DNA of 64,000 nucleotides. Origin: Hyphomicrobiales bacterium. Lineage in GTDB: Bacteria; Pseudomonadota; Alphaproteobacteria; Rhizobiales; Beijerinckiaceae. Positions 46,463-58,051 of this stretch are shown piece by piece (position 1 is the first letter of the stretch; every line of letters begins with the position of its first letter). Under the pieces are notes generated by a model that did no database searches, was not told the DNA's origin, and worked only from the letters and a program-made list of their open reading frames with translations. The stretch covers positions 1 through 64,000 of the forward strand of contig JAIXSM010000028.1 in NCBI GenBank assembly GCA_027484655.1. The letters run 5' to 3'. The position numbers and the translations under genes were made by a program.

Positions 46463-47981
46463 AGAGCGTCTCCAGATCGATGCGGACGAGGCCGCGCTCA
46501 CGCGCGAACGTTTCAGTGTTGCGACGCGCCTTGGCGCGCACAAAGAAGGGGATCTTGCGCAGCTCCTTTTCCGCGTCGAGCGACCACGCCGCGTGGGCGG
46601 GCGCCGCCGGCGTCTCCACAGCGACGGGCTCAGGCGCGGAAGCAGGCGCGCCGCCACCGAGGTGGGAAGGCGCTGCGCCGTCGCGGAACTCGAAATCGTC
46701 CCGGAACATGCCGATCAGGTGCTCCTCGAGCCCCATCATCAGCGGATGCACGAACGTATCGAACAGGACGTTCGCGCCCTCAAAGCCCATCTGCGGCGAG
46801 TAGCGCGCGGGGAAATCCTGCACGTGAACAGGCGCGGAGATCACAGCGCACGGCACGCGCAGCCGCTTGGCGATGTGGCGCTCCATCTGGGTGCCGAGCA
46901 CCAGCTCCGGGGCGGATGCGGCGATGGCCTGCTCGACGTCAAGGTAATCATCGCCGATGAACGGCTCGACCCCGTGGCGCGCAGCGGCTTCACGCACCTC
47001 GCGCGCGAACTCGCGCGAGTACGTGCCGAGCCCGACAACCTTCATGCCAAGCTCTTTGGAGACAACGTCGGCGGCGGCGATCGCATGGGTCGCATCGCCG
47101 AAGACATAGACGCGCTTGCCGGTCAGGTACGTGGAATCCACCGAACGCGAGTACCAGGGCAACCGCGAGCCCCCGGCTGCGCCCGCAACCGAGGCGTCGA
47201 GGCCTGCGAGCGCGCTCACCTCGCGAATGAAGGCGTTGGTCGCCCCCACTCCGATTGGCGTGACGGTGGTGTGCGGCTGCTTGAAGGTGCGCTTCAGCCA
47301 CGCGGCGGCGACTCCGGCCACCTCGGGATACAGAACAACGTTGAAATCCGCCTCAGGAAGGCGTGCGATATCGGAGGGACGCGCGCCGAGCGGCGCAACC
47401 ACGTTCACGACGACGCCGAGTTGATCCAGCAACCGGCGCACTTCGATGAGATCGTCGCGATGGCGGAACCCGAGGCTGGTAGGCCCCAGAATGTTGCACG
47501 TCGGCGGGCCGGGGCGCCGCTCGCGGGCCGCGCCGGGCTGCGCATCGCAAAGACCGCGTGCGATACGATAAAACGTCTCCGCGGCGCCCCAGTTTTCCTT
47601 GCGCTGATAGGCGGGGAGCTCAAGGGGAATGACGGGGATCGGCAGGTTCAGCGCGCGGGCAAGCCCGCCGGGATCATCCTGAATGAGTTCGGCGGTGCAG
47701 GACGAGCCGACGATCATCGCCTCAGGGCGGAACCGCTCGTAGGCGTCGCGCGCGGCGTTTTTGAACAACTCCGCTGTGTCGCCGCCGAGATCGCGCGCCT
47801 GGAACGTCGTGTACGTGACCGGCGGGCGCGTATCGCGGCGCTCGATCATCGTGAACAGGAGATCGGCGTACGTGTCGCCCTGCGGGGCATGAAGCACGTA
47901 GTGCATCCCCTCCATGGCGGAGGCGACGCGCATGGCGCCGATGTGCGGAGGGCCTTCGTAAGTCCAGACCGTGAGTTGCAT
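46434..47981 (-). CDS. bchB: dark-operative protochlorophyllide reductase subunit BchB
   Basis: 515 residues, related to NifK. The unusual cluster ligand Asp36 is in place in [26 protein letters not shown] and [16 protein letters not shown] fit the fold, and the C-terminal domain after about residue 440 follows an Ala/Pro-rich linker. With BchN it forms the NB-cluster and the protochlorophyllide site. It begins 2 bp after bchN ends, in the conserved order bchF-bchN-bchB-bchH. Confidence 0.98.
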
Positions 47982-47983
47982 GG

Positions 47984-49770
<1,787 letters not shown>

Positions 49771-49824
49771 CTCCCCACCCCCAAAACTTCTGTCAGCCTG
49801 ACCGTAGTACGTGGTGATCCAGAG

Positions 49825-49842
49825 TGTCAATTTAATTTGACG
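49825..49842. promoter_or_regulatory. PpsR/CrtJ-type binding site upstream of bchF
   Basis: The sequence TGTCAATTTAATTTGACG is TGT-N12-ACA with one mismatch (ACG) and near-dyad symmetry (GTCAA...TTGAC). It lies in the bchF-aerR divergent region. PpsR represses bch genes through TGT-N12-ACA sites in purple bacteria. Confidence 0.6.
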
Positions 49843-49984
49843 CTAACAACAGGTAAGCGTCTTGGACCATGGCGGGGTTGACTGACCTGCGCTGGGGCGT
49901 AGGATAAGGCTACGCGTTGCGATAATGTCGGGTGGGCTGTAGAGCATGCTGCCCTCAACCAGAGGCTCGACAAGCTGCGTCAGG

Positions 49985-50000
49985 CTGAGTTTACACTCAG
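49985..50000. promoter_or_regulatory. palindrome upstream of aerR
   Basis: CTGAGT-TTAC-ACTCAG is an uninterrupted 6-bp inverted repeat 21 bp before the aerR start. It may be an operator or a 5'-UTR hairpin. Confidence 0.3.
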
Positions 50001-50021
50001 CTGAGAATGGGGAGATAGGCG

Positions 50022-50888
50022 ATGGCCAATCTCAGTTCCCGTGATCCAGCTCCTCCGAAGGGCGCAGACGGCATCATAGGCGAGGCGTTGCAGAAGGCTT
50101 TGACGCAGACTGCGAGCGGCGGTCCGGTTCGGCGCGTGTACCAGGATCTGGTTCTGCCGCAGCTCGGCGCTTCAGATCGCTTCGGCGAGGAGTCTGGAGC
50201 CGCCCGCAGCGTATCGTCCTCTAATCTGGATGATTTTTGCGCACTGCTGTCCAGCAACGACGTGACCGGCGTGATCGCTTATCTTGACGCCGCCGCAGCG
50301 CGCGGGGTCGATTTCGACGGCCTCCTGCTTGGCCTGCTCGCAGGAGCGGCGCACCGTCTGGGCCAGGAATGGGAAACAGACCGGCGGCCTTTCGCAGACG
50401 TGACAGTGGGAATGAGCCGGCTGCAGGAAGCGCTGCAGCACGTCGCGATGAACGATCCGACGCGCCCGGTTTATGCAGGCGGCAGGGGCCGGGCGCTCCT
50501 GGCGCCCTGCCCGGGGGAACAGCACAATTTTGCGATCATGCTGTTGGACTGCATGTTCCACCGCGCGGGCTGGGATGTTTGCACGCTGATGGAGGCCAGC
50601 CGCGAGCGGCTTGGCGACATCGCCGCGTCTTCCCCTTTTGACATTGTCGGTCTGTCGGCCAGCACCCGCGATCATGTTGCGGAGCTTGAGGAGACCATCC
50701 GAACCGTGCGCATGAAATCCAAAAACCAGAACATCAGGGTCATTGTGGGCGGCGTGATCTTTACCGATGACCCAGGTCTGATGGATCGCGTGAACGCCGA
50801 CGCGGCGCCGTCGGACTTGCGCGCCGCCGTGAGTTGGGCGGAGAAGGTGATCGTTGAGCGACAACCAGAATTGACGCTTAATATGTAA
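50022..50888 (+). CDS. aerR: PpsR antirepressor AerR/PpaA (cobalamin-binding)
   Basis: 288 residues, with GGGGAG upstream. The SCHIC/B12-binding region is seen: WETDRRPFADVTVGMSRLQ (117-135), PCPGEQHNFAIML with the axial-type His168, VVGLSAST-like IVGLSASTRDH and VGGVIFTDDP. AerR/PpaA proteins bind hydroxocobalamin in light and prevent PpsR/CrtJ from repressing. It lies divergent from bchF and directly before ppsR, the standard pairing. The N-terminal 60 residues are variable. Confidence 0.94.
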   Translation: MANLSSRDPAPPKGADGIIGEALQKALTQTASGGPVRRVYQDLVLPQLGASDRFGEESGAARSVSSSNLDDFCALLSSNDVTGVIAYLDAAAARGVDFDGLLLGLLAGAAHRLGQEWETDRRPFADVTVGMSRLQEALQHVAMNDPTRPVYAGGRGRALLAPCPGEQHNFAIMLLDCMFHRAGWDVCTLMEASRERLGDIAASSPFDIVGLSASTRDHVAELEETIRTVRMKSKNQNIRVIVGGVIFTDDPGLMDRVNADAAPSDLRAAVSWAEKVIVERQPELTLNM

Positions 50889-50974
50889 TTTTTTCCTGAC
50901 ACCCGTTCCACGGTCTAGAAGTTTTCACAACGCCGCCTTAAATAGGGTCTGACAAACAATTTCCGAGCCTTGGC

Positions 50975-52360
50975 GTGACCGGTTTCCTTGCTCCGAAAAG
51001 ACTGGACGATCTGTTTGCGGGTCAACCCGTGGCTCAGATGCTTATGTCCACCGCCGACGTCATCCTGGTTGTCGATGCGCAGGGCGCCATCGTTGACGCT
51101 GCGAGTAACGTCGCTGCGCTGCCGGCCGGGTCCATAATCGGTCGCAGATTTACCGAAACGCTGGCGCTGGATAGCCGCACAAAAGCTGTTGATATGCTTG
51201 CCGCGTCGATAGAGCCAAATCGCCGGTTTGAACTCAATCACCGGCTTTCGTCCGGCCTGGATCTGGCGGTCGCGTACACAGTTTTCCGCACATCGACGAG
51301 TGGACCGCGCGTCTTCAGCGGTCGCGATCTGAGCAGCGTCGCTGCGCTCCAGCAGCGTCTTGTCGAAGCGCAACGATTGGCAGACGACCAGTTTCTCAAG
51401 GTTCGTAGCGCGGACGCGCGCTATCGCATCCTCTTCCATCTCTCCAGCGAAGCCATCGTCATTCTTGATTCGACCTCGCTGAAGATTCAGGATCTGAATC
51501 CGGCGGCGTCCGACTTGTTTGACGCGACGCCCGGCCGGCTTGTGGGTAAGCGGCTTATCGATGTGTTCGGGGCCGAGGGCGCCGGCGAACTCGAGCAGCA
51601 ATTGCAATCCGTTCGTGTGGCGGGACGGCTTGAGGCGGCCCGCGCCCGGCTCGCGGACGGGCGCACCTGCTGGCTTGCGGCCGCGTTGTTCCGCGACGGC
51701 GATTCAAGCCAGATCCTTCTCCGGGTCAGTCCTTCCGGCAGCGCCAGCGATGTGGCCGCTCCCCTGAAGGCGAAATCGCTGCGGCTTCTGGATGAGATGC
51801 CCGACGCCTTTGTCGTGCTTGACGCCGAGCGCCGGGTGATCGATGCGAACTCCGCGTTCCTGGAACTCGTGGATCTCGCCTCCCTCGCGCAGGCGCGCGG
51901 CCAGGTGATCGACCGCTGGCTCGGACGCACCAACGTGGAAAGCGAAATTCTCTTTAACAACATGCGGGAACACCGCTGCGTGCGCGCATTCCTGAGCAGT
52001 ATCAGGAGCGAGCACGGCCTGATCGAGGACGTCGCCATTTCGGGTGTTTCGACGCTGGACGGCGACGAGGTTTTCCACGGCCTTACGGTTCGCGCGGAGC
52101 CGCGACGCGGCCAGGGCGCCTTGCTGCCGCCGGAGACATCCAGATCAGCGGAGGAACTCGCGGAACTCGTGGGCCGCGTGCCGCTCAAGGAACTTGTCCG
52201 TGAAACGACCGAAATCACGGAACGTTTATGCATCGAGGCGTCTCTGCGCCTGACCGGCGACAACCGTGCCGCGGCAGCCCAGATGCTGGGTCTCTCGCGC
52301 CAGGGCTTGTATGACAAGCTTCGCCGTTACGACATGATCGACGGATCACACGGTCCCTGA
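50975..52360 (+). CDS. ppsR: redox-responsive photosynthesis repressor PpsR/CrtJ
   Basis: 461 residues from a GTG at 50975. An N-terminal region, two PAS domains (about 145-255 and 270-375) and a C-terminal FIS-type helix-turn-helix RAAAAQMLGLSRQGLYDKLR (431-450) give the PpsR layout. Cys232 (RTCWLA) and Cys419 (RLCIEA) match the positions of redox cysteines in Rhodobacter PpsR; Cys335 is extra. It represses bch, puf and crt genes at high oxygen and is antagonised by AerR. A weak ribosome site makes the exact start less certain. Confidence 0.95.
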   Translation: MTGFLAPKRLDDLFAGQPVAQMLMSTADVILVVDAQGAIVDAASNVAALPAGSIIGRRFTETLALDSRTKAVDMLAASIEPNRRFELNHRLSSGLDLAVAYTVFRTSTSGPRVFSGRDLSSVAALQQRLVEAQRLADDQFLKVRSADARYRILFHLSSEAIVILDSTSLKIQDLNPAASDLFDATPGRLVGKRLIDVFGAEGAGELEQQLQSVRVAGRLEAARARLADGRTCWLAAALFRDGDSSQILLRVSPSGSASDVAAPLKAKSLRLLDEMPDAFVVLDAERRVIDANSAFLELVDLASLAQARGQVIDRWLGRTNVESEILFNNMREHRCVRAFLSSIRSEHGLIEDVAISGVSTLDGDEVFHGLTVRAEPRRGQGALLPPETSRSAEELAELVGRVPLKELVRETTEITERLCIEASLRLTGDNRAAAAQMLGLSRQGLYDKLRRYDMIDGSHGP

Positions 52361-52395
52361 GCGCTCCCCGGGGCAAGGTCACCCGACACAGCGCC

Positions 52396-52413
52396 TGTCA
52401 ACCGCAGTAGACA
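52396..52413. promoter_or_regulatory. perfect PpsR/CrtJ site upstream of bchG
   Basis: TGTCAACCGCAGTAGACA fits TGT-N12-ACA exactly, 31 bp before the bchG ATG. It suggests that bchG, the MFS gene and bchP have their own PpsR-controlled promoter, separate from ppsR. Confidence 0.75.
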
Positions 52414-52443
52414 CTTCACGGAAGCGCGACTAATCTCGCGTGC

Positions 52444-53316
52444 ATGAACCGAACTGCTCTCAGCGCCTCCGTCGAACTCCTCAAGCCGATCACATGGTTT
52501 GCGCCCATGTGGGCCTTCATGTGCGGCATCGTCTCCGCCGGCGCGCCGTTCGATGGGCGGTGGCTCTTCGTCCTGGGCGGGGTGCTGCTGGCTGGTCCCC
52601 TTGTTTGCGGCGCAAGTCAGGCGGTGAACGACTGGTTCGACCGCCACGTCGACGCCGTGAACCAGCCCGAACGGCCCATCCCTTCAGGGCGACTGCCCGG
52701 CCGCACGGGCCTGTTCATAGCCATTAGCGCCACGGTCGCGTCGCTGATTATGGCCGCAGCCCTCGGCGCAACCGTTTTCGTGGTCGGCGTTATTGCGCTC
52801 GCCATGGCCTGGGCCTACAGCGCCCCGCCGTTCCGGCTGAAGAACAATGGGTGGTACGGCAACGCGGCGGTGGGCCTCTGCTACGAGGGCATCCCCTGGA
52901 TCACCGGGGCCGCCGTGATGACCGGCGGCGCACCTGACTGGCGGATCTTTGCGCTCGCCGCGCTCTACAGCATCGGCGCCCACGGCATCATGACGCTGAA
53001 CGACTTCAAGTCCGTCGAGGGCGATCTTCGCCATGGCGTCGCATCGCTGCCGGCTCAGCTCGGCGTGGCGCGCGCCGCACGGCTCGCCTGCTGGGTGATG
53101 GCTGTTCCGCAGGGGGTCGTCATCGTCCTCCTGACGCTCTGGGGCATGCCGCTCGCCGCAGTGGCTGTCTCAATCCTTCTTGCCGGCCAGCTTGCGTTGA
53201 TGGGGCCGCTCCTGCGCGACCCCCGCGCCAAAGCCGCCTGGTACAACGCCACTGGCACGACGCTTTATGTGCTCGGCATGCTCGCGGCCGCCATCGCTCT
53301 CGGCTGGGGAGGTTGA
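52444..53316 (+). CDS. bchG: bacteriochlorophyll synthase BchG
   Basis: 290 residues, a UbiA-family prenyltransferase with about eight helices. The polyprenyl diphosphate/Mg motif NDWFDRHVDAVNQPERPIPSG begins at residue 62, and the second Asp-rich site NDFKSVEGDLRHG is present. It attaches geranylgeranyl (later phytyl) to bacteriochlorophyllide a. A perfect PpsR site is upstream. The following gene is fused closely (ATG 3 bp after the stop). Length is within family range. Confidence 0.98.
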   Translation: MNRTALSASVELLKPITWFAPMWAFMCGIVSAGAPFDGRWLFVLGGVLLAGPLVCGASQAVNDWFDRHVDAVNQPERPIPSGRLPGRTGLFIAISATVASLIMAAALGATVFVVGVIALAMAWAYSAPPFRLKNNGWYGNAAVGLCYEGIPWITGAAVMTGGAPDWRIFALAALYSIGAHGIMTLNDFKSVEGDLRHGVASLPAQLGVARAARLACWVMAVPQGVVIVLLTLWGMPLAAVAVSILLAGQLALMGPLLRDPRAKAAWYNATGTTLYVLGMLAAAIALGWGG

Positions 53317-53318
53317 CG

Positions 53319-54650
53319 ATGAACTCCGGCGCAGCCGACGCAAGACTCTCGTGGCTGTCAATCGTTCGCATCGGGCTGGTGCAAACGTCGATCGGCGCCA
53401 TTGTCGTGCTCACAACGTCGATGCTCAACCGGGTCATGGTGATAGAAATCGGGCTTCCGGCGCTGGTTCCCGGACTGCTGGTCGCGGCGCACTACGCGGT
53501 GCAGATTCTGCGCCCGCGGTGGGGACACGGCTCCGACGGCGGCCGACGGCGGACCCCATGGATCGTGGGGGGCATGGCGACCCTGGCGACGGGCAGCGCC
53601 CTTTCGGGCGTTGGAGCCGCGATGATGGCCTCGAACACCGCTGCGGGCATGGCGGTGTCGGCGGTCGCCTTCCTTCTCATCGGCGTGGGGGTCGGCGCCG
53701 CGGGCACATCGCTCCTCACCCTGCTGGCTGAACGGGCTGATCCCGAACGGCGCGGGCCAGCGGCGACGATCGTGTGGATGATGATGATCGCGGGATTCGC
53801 GATCACCGCAATAAGCGCGGGCAAGGCGCTCGAACCCTTCTCGCTTGAGCGGATGATGGCGGTGGTGGCGACGGTTTCCGCAATCGCCTTTTTCGTCTCC
53901 TGGGCGGCGATCGCCGGCGTGGAGGGCTCTGCCCGCGCCCGAGCGACTGCCCCCGCGCGCAAGTCCGCATTCACGGGCGCGCTACGCGAAGTGTGGTCGG
54001 AGCCGGAGACGCGCCGTTTCACGGTGTTCGTGTTCATCTCGATGCTCGCCTACAACTCGCAGGATCTCATCCTTGAGCCGTTCGCGGGCGTTGTGTTCGG
54101 CATGACGCCGGGGCAATCCACGCAGCTTGGCGGGATCCAGCACGGCGGCGTTCTGGCCGGCATGATCCTCATGGCGCTTCTCGCGCGAAGGGCCGGAAAG
54201 CGCGGCGACGCTGCAGAATCAAGCGCCCTGCGCGCCGGCATGGTTTACGGCTGCCTCGCGTCTGCGCTGGGCATGGGGGCTGTCGCCATGGGCGGCATCG
54301 TCGGCCCCGCCTGGCCAATCCACACGGCGGTGTTCCTGCTGGGCGTCGCCAACGGCGTGTTCGCAATCGCCGCAATCAGCAACATGATGGCGCTGGCGCG
54401 CAAGGGGCATCCGGCGCGCGAGGGCGTGCGCATGGGGCTTTGGGGCGCCGCGCAGGCGTTCGCGTTCGCCCTGGGCGGCCTCGTCGGCGCCGGCGCCGTT
54501 GATCTTGCCCGTCTGGCGCTTGGGTCGCCGGTCCCGGCCTACACGATTGTCTTCATGGGAGAGGCGCTAGCCTTCGCGCTCGCGGCGGCGCTGGGCGCCG
54601 TTGTGTCCCGCGAACGTGCGCCGATAGCGCGTCAGGCGCCAGCCGAATAG
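53319..54650 (+). CDS. BCD-family MFS protein of the PucC/LhaA type (bch2/orf428-like)
   Basis: 443 residues from the ATG at 53319, with GGGGAGG just before it. About twelve helices are predicted. SMLNRVMVIEIGLPALVPG and QILRPRWGHGSDGGRRRTPW are BCD-family marks, and QDLILEPFAGVVFGMTPG repeats the LhaA motif. A protein of this class sits between bchG and bchP in most purple bacteria; it is thought to assist pigment supply or LH assembly, but the role is not settled. bchP follows by 8 bp, so the three genes form one transcript. Confidence 0.92.
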   Translation: MNSGAADARLSWLSIVRIGLVQTSIGAIVVLTTSMLNRVMVIEIGLPALVPGLLVAAHYAVQILRPRWGHGSDGGRRRTPWIVGGMATLATGSALSGVGAAMMASNTAAGMAVSAVAFLLIGVGVGAAGTSLLTLLAERADPERRGPAATIVWMMMIAGFAITAISAGKALEPFSLERMMAVVATVSAIAFFVSWAAIAGVEGSARARATAPARKSAFTGALREVWSEPETRRFTVFVFISMLAYNSQDLILEPFAGVVFGMTPGQSTQLGGIQHGGVLAGMILMALLARRAGKRGDAAESSALRAGMVYGCLASALGMGAVAMGGIVGPAWPIHTAVFLLGVANGVFAIAAISNMMALARKGHPAREGVRMGLWGAAQAFAFALGGLVGAGAVDLARLALGSPVPAYTIVFMGEALAFALAAALGAVVSRERAPIARQAPAE

Positions 54651-54658
54651 GAGAAGCC

Positions 54659-55873
54659 ATGCCTCTCGACAGCACCCCCACAACGTCAGAAGCCGACACA
54701 TTCGACGTCATTGTCGTAGGCGGCGGACCAGCCGGCGCCACCGCCGCACGCGATCTCGCCGCGGCAGGCCGGCGCGTGCTGCTGCTCGACAAGCAGGGGC
54801 GCATCAAGCCGTGCGGCGGAGCGATCCCGCCGCGCCTGATCCGCGATTTCGACATCCCTGACCATATGCTGTGCGCGCGGATCCGCTCCGCCCGCATGAT
54901 CGCGCCCTCGCGCAATGCCGTGGACATGCCTGTGGAAAACGGCTTCGTGGGCATGGTGGACCGCGACCGCTTCGACGAGTTCCTTCGGGAACGCGCGCAG
55001 GGCGCGGGCGCCGAACGTCGTGCGGGAACGTTCGTGGCGTGGGAGCGGGATGCGTCGGGCGCCTCCATCGTCACCTATCGAGACAAGGCGAGCGATGCGC
55101 TGGCGCAAGTGCGTTGCCGCGTGGTGATTGGAGCCGACGGGGCGAACTCCGCCGTCGCCCGCGAGGCCGCGCCCAACATCAAGCGACCGCCCTTCGTCTT
55201 CGCCTATCATGAGATCGTACGCACGCCGCAGAGAAACGCCGATACGACGTTTCCGACGCGTTGCGACGTCTACTATCAAGGCGACGTGTCGCCGGACTTC
55301 TATGGATGGGTGTTCCCCCACGGGGAGACGATGAGCATCGGCGTCGGCTCGGCGGAGAAAGGCTTTTCGCTGCGCGACGCCACCGCGCGCCTGCGCGCGC
55401 AAGCAGGTCTCAGCGGCTGCGAGACCGTTCGCCGCGAGGGGGCTCCCCTGCCCCTCTATCCCGCGAAACGTTGGGACAACGGCCGCGACGTCATCCTCGC
55501 CGGTGACGCCGCCGGCGTGGTCGCGCCCGCCTCCGGAGAGGGCATCTACTATGCCATGGCCACTGGCCGGCTTTGCGCGGAAGCCGCCGATGAGTTTCTG
55601 CGCACAGGCGACGTGCGCGCGCTCGCCACGGCGCGCAAGCGCTTCATGAAGGAGCACGGGCGCGTGTTCTTCGTCCTCTGGATCATGCAGACGTTCTGGT
55701 ATCGCAACGACAAGCGCCGCGAAAAGTTCGTGGCCCTCTGCCGCGACCCGGACATCCAGCGGCTGACGTGGGAATCGTACATGAACAAGAAGCTTGTTCG
55801 GCGCGACCCGATGGCCCACGTGCGCGTGTTCTTCAAGGATCTTGGCCAGATCCTCGGCCTGGCGCGCACCTGA
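54659..55873 (+). CDS. bchP: geranylgeranyl diphosphate/chlorophyll reductase BchP
   Basis: 404 residues. GGGPAG (21-26), KPCGGAIPPRLIRDF (the ChlP substrate-side motif), ADGANSAVARE and the GD motif VILAGDAAGVVAPASGEGIY are present. LWIMQTFWYRNDKRREKFVAL is typical of the C-terminal end. It reduces the geranylgeranyl tail of bacteriochlorophyll to phytyl with NADPH. It is the last gene of bchG-bch2-bchP and ends in a strong terminator. Confidence 0.98.
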   Translation: MPLDSTPTTSEADTFDVIVVGGGPAGATAARDLAAAGRRVLLLDKQGRIKPCGGAIPPRLIRDFDIPDHMLCARIRSARMIAPSRNAVDMPVENGFVGMVDRDRFDEFLRERAQGAGAERRAGTFVAWERDASGASIVTYRDKASDALAQVRCRVVIGADGANSAVAREAAPNIKRPPFVFAYHEIVRTPQRNADTTFPTRCDVYYQGDVSPDFYGWVFPHGETMSIGVGSAEKGFSLRDATARLRAQAGLSGCETVRREGAPLPLYPAKRWDNGRDVILAGDAAGVVAPASGEGIYYAMATGRLCAEAADEFLRTGDVRALATARKRFMKEHGRVFFVLWIMQTFWYRNDKRREKFVALCRDPDIQRLTWESYMNKKLVRRDPMAHVRVFFKDLGQILGLART

Positions 55874-55911
55874 TACGCAGCTTCGCGCACGCATCGCATG
55901 CAATGATACTG

Positions 55912-55936
55912 AAGGGCGCCCGCGGGCGCCCTTTTT
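55912..55936 (+). terminator. intrinsic terminator after bchP
   Basis: The 9-bp perfect stem AAGGGCGCC-CGCG-GGCGCCCTT is followed by a T run ending at 55936. It stops the bchG-bch2-bchP transcript. Confidence 0.85.
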
Positions 55937-55991
55937 CATTGGCGCGCAGTGTCGTCGCAATCGGGCGCGCGGCTTCGGGCGAGAAAATGAA

Positions 55992-56019
55992 AGGCCCCGC
56001 TGCTTTCGCGGCGGGGCCT
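55992..56019 (-). terminator. intrinsic terminator of the puf operon
   Basis: The 12-bp stem AGGCCCCGCTGC / GCGGCGGGGCCT (one wobble) has the tetraloop TTTC and is followed on the minus strand by TTCATTTTC. It lies 24 bp after the pufC stop. Confidence 0.75.
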
Positions 56020-56042
56020 GACGTCACGCGGGAGGGCTCCCA

Positions 56043-57059
56043 TTACTTGGGAGGCGTGAGCTCTTTGACATAGTCCTTGAACATGCTGACGCCATAAAGC
56101 GGCTTGTTCACGCCCTGGTGGCAGGTGGCGCAACCCACCTTGCCGGCGTCGCCCAGCGGCCCAAGGCGCTCCGGCGGATAAACAGGCTGCAGCGGATCGA
56201 GGAACGTCTGGTTGATTCCACGCACCATACGGATGCCATGCCATGCGGTGACGCGTTGCGGCGGCGACTGCTCCCAGCTCTGGAACGAGCGCGAGTTGTG
56301 GCAGAACGTGCAGTTCACGCCGAGGCTCGAGGAGAGGTGGTTCATCAGCGAGTACACGGTCTCGGTCTGCTGAATGGACTCGCCCTGCCCGCCAGTGGAG
56401 ACCGCAGCGTTGCCGGCCACGCGGATCTGCCCGTCTTTCAGCAGAAGCGACGTGAGCGGATCAAGCGGCAGCGACGCATAACCGTTGGCCTTCGTCGGCT
56501 GGTTATGGCCCATGGGATCCGCAGCGGAGCCGCGCGCCTCATGCCCCTTCTGGGAGAACCAGGTGTTCTGCGGCACAGCCTGACCACGATGGCAGGTGTA
56601 GCAGGTCACGCCAGTCTGGCCGACGTGAGCCGTCCAGTTGGCGTTGATGGTCTGCGTCATCTGCAACATGCGACGCGCGACCTTCTTCGTGTACATCGAG
56701 TCCTCGGCGAGGTTCTCGATGTTGTGGCAGTAGGCGCATCCCTGCTCGGGCGCCACCCACTCGGTGATCGCCGTCATCACGCGAAGGAACTCTCCCTCGC
56801 TGAGATGACCCAGAACCTGAACGTTCTGGTAAGCCTGCGACGCGCGCTGACCGTCCGCATCGGCCGGGGGCTGCGCCTCCGGCACAACGTTGGCGGCGCG
56901 CTTGACCTCCACCGTCTCCTTGTTGACGATCTGGTTCATGCCGGTCCCGCGATAACCGTTCTGCGCGCTCTCGTGGGGCGGTTGTTCGCAGCCGGCGAGC
57001 GCCACCGCCATCAGCGCGCCGATGACGGCCCCGGCCTTTCGTGCCGAAAAGAAGCTCAT
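56043..57059 (-). CDS. pufC: reaction-centre tetraheme cytochrome subunit PufC
   Basis: 338 residues. A lipobox LAGC gives Cys24 as the lipidated N-terminus. Four heme sites are complete: CAYCH (108-112), CYTCH (153-157), CTFCH (250-254) and CATCH (310-314). PufC donates electrons to the oxidised special pair on the periplasmic side. The start overlaps the pufM stop (ATGA). The heme pairs are separated by the usual long middle segment. Length is normal for the family. Confidence 0.98.
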   Translation of the reverse strand: MSFFSARKAGAVIGALMAVALAGCEQPPHESAQNGYRGTGMNQIVNKETVEVKRAANVVPEAQPPADADGQRASQAYQNVQVLGHLSEGEFLRVMTAITEWVAPEQGCAYCHNIENLAEDSMYTKKVARRMLQMTQTINANWTAHVGQTGVTCYTCHRGQAVPQNTWFSQKGHEARGSAADPMGHNQPTKANGYASLPLDPLTSLLLKDGQIRVAGNAAVSTGGQGESIQQTETVYSLMNHLSSSLGVNCTFCHNSRSFQSWEQSPPQRVTAWHGIRMVRGINQTFLDPLQPVYPPERLGPLGDAGKVGCATCHQGVNKPLYGVSMFKDYVKELTPPK

Positions 57060-58042
57060 TTGGCGCCTCCGAGGATCGCCGGATCCACGACCGGCGGGTT
57101 GGTGGTGGGCGGATAGGGCGCGACGATGCCGTGCTCAACGCCCCAGAGATACCAGTTGTCCACGACGGTGCCGGTGAGCAGGATGCCAATGCCGCCGGTG
57201 ATGGGGCAGAGAACCGCGAACCACCACGCCCAGCGATGGATCGACTCCATCGTCGCGTTGAAGCCCATGGTCCAGCGCCAGAACAACGCTGCGCGCTCCG
57301 ACGCTGTGCCGCGATCGACGATCTGCTCGATCTCACGCTCGCCGCCATACTGACCGACCGCCAGGATGGTTGCGGCGTGCATCGCGAAGAGCAGCGTCGA
57401 ACCGTACAGGAAGACGATCGAAAGAGCGTGGAAGGGGTTGTAGAACAGGTTGCCGTAGCGGATCGAGAACGCGGCCGTCCAGTCCAGGTGAGAGAAGATG
57501 CCGAACGGCACCGCCTCGCTCCAGGAGCCCATCAGGATGGGGCGGATGAAGCCGAGAACCAGATAAAGCCAGATGGCGGCGGCGAAGGCCCACGCCACAT
57601 GCGTGCCCATTCCGAGCTGCCGGGCCCGACGATACATCCGCGCCCACCAGAGCATGATGGACATCGTGAGGAAGAAGCCGGCCATCAGCCACCAACCGCC
57701 TTCATTCAGCGGCGGAATGCTCAGGCCATATTTCGCGGGCGGCGGATCGAGCGACAGCCAGAAGAGCTGGCGCACGAACTGGATCGGATCCCAGTTCACC
57801 GAAGCGAACATGTTGAGCCCGATGATCTCGAACGCGATGACGCCGCAAACGAGCGAGGCGACCCCGAGATAGCCTAGATAGATGGGGCCAACCTGCGCGT
57901 CACCAAGCTTGCCAAACCAGTAGACGAAGCCGGATGTCGAGCCGCGGGGAAAGGCGCCGACGTCGGTCGGCGCAATGCCTGCATAGAGAGGCCCGCGGAC
58001 CTGCACCCTTGTGAAGATATTTTGATAATCGGTCATTGGCAT
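57056..58042 (-). CDS. pufM: photosynthetic reaction centre M subunit PufM
   Basis: 328 residues with five transmembrane helices. [16 protein letters not shown] begins as in other PufM proteins, [25 protein letters not shown] contains the bacteriochlorophyll-ligand histidines, and [20 protein letters not shown] lies near the end. An ATG 6 nt downstream is possible. PufM binds half of the special pair, pheophytin and the quinones together with PufL. It lies 10 bp after pufL. Confidence 0.99.
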   Translation of the reverse strand: MPMTDYQNIFTRVQVRGPLYAGIAPTDVGAFPRGSTSGFVYWFGKLGDAQVGPIYLGYLGVASLVCGVIAFEIIGLNMFASVNWDPIQFVRQLFWLSLDPPPAKYGLSIPPLNEGGWWLMAGFFLTMSIMLWWARMYRRARQLGMGTHVAWAFAAAIWLYLVLGFIRPILMGSWSEAVPFGIFSHLDWTAAFSIRYGNLFYNPFHALSIVFLYGSTLLFAMHAATILAVGQYGGEREIEQIVDRGTASERAALFWRWTMGFNATMESIHRWAWWFAVLCPITGGIGILLTGTVVDNWYLWGVEHGIVAPYPPTTNPPVVDPAILGGAK

Positions 58043-58051
58043 GTCCCCCGA

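Noticed and set aside
50517-50560. Possible cobalamin riboswitch near aerR
   Set aside because: B12 relevance comes from the protein's binding site; no B12-box-like leader is seen upstream of aerR or bchF.
50889-50974. PpsR site in the aerR-ppsR gap
   Set aside because: The gap contains GACAC and ACAAAC but no TGT-N12-ACA arrangement.
54686-55960. 424-codon minus-strand open frame opposite bchP
   Set aside because: Antisense to bchP, His/Arg-rich and motif-free.
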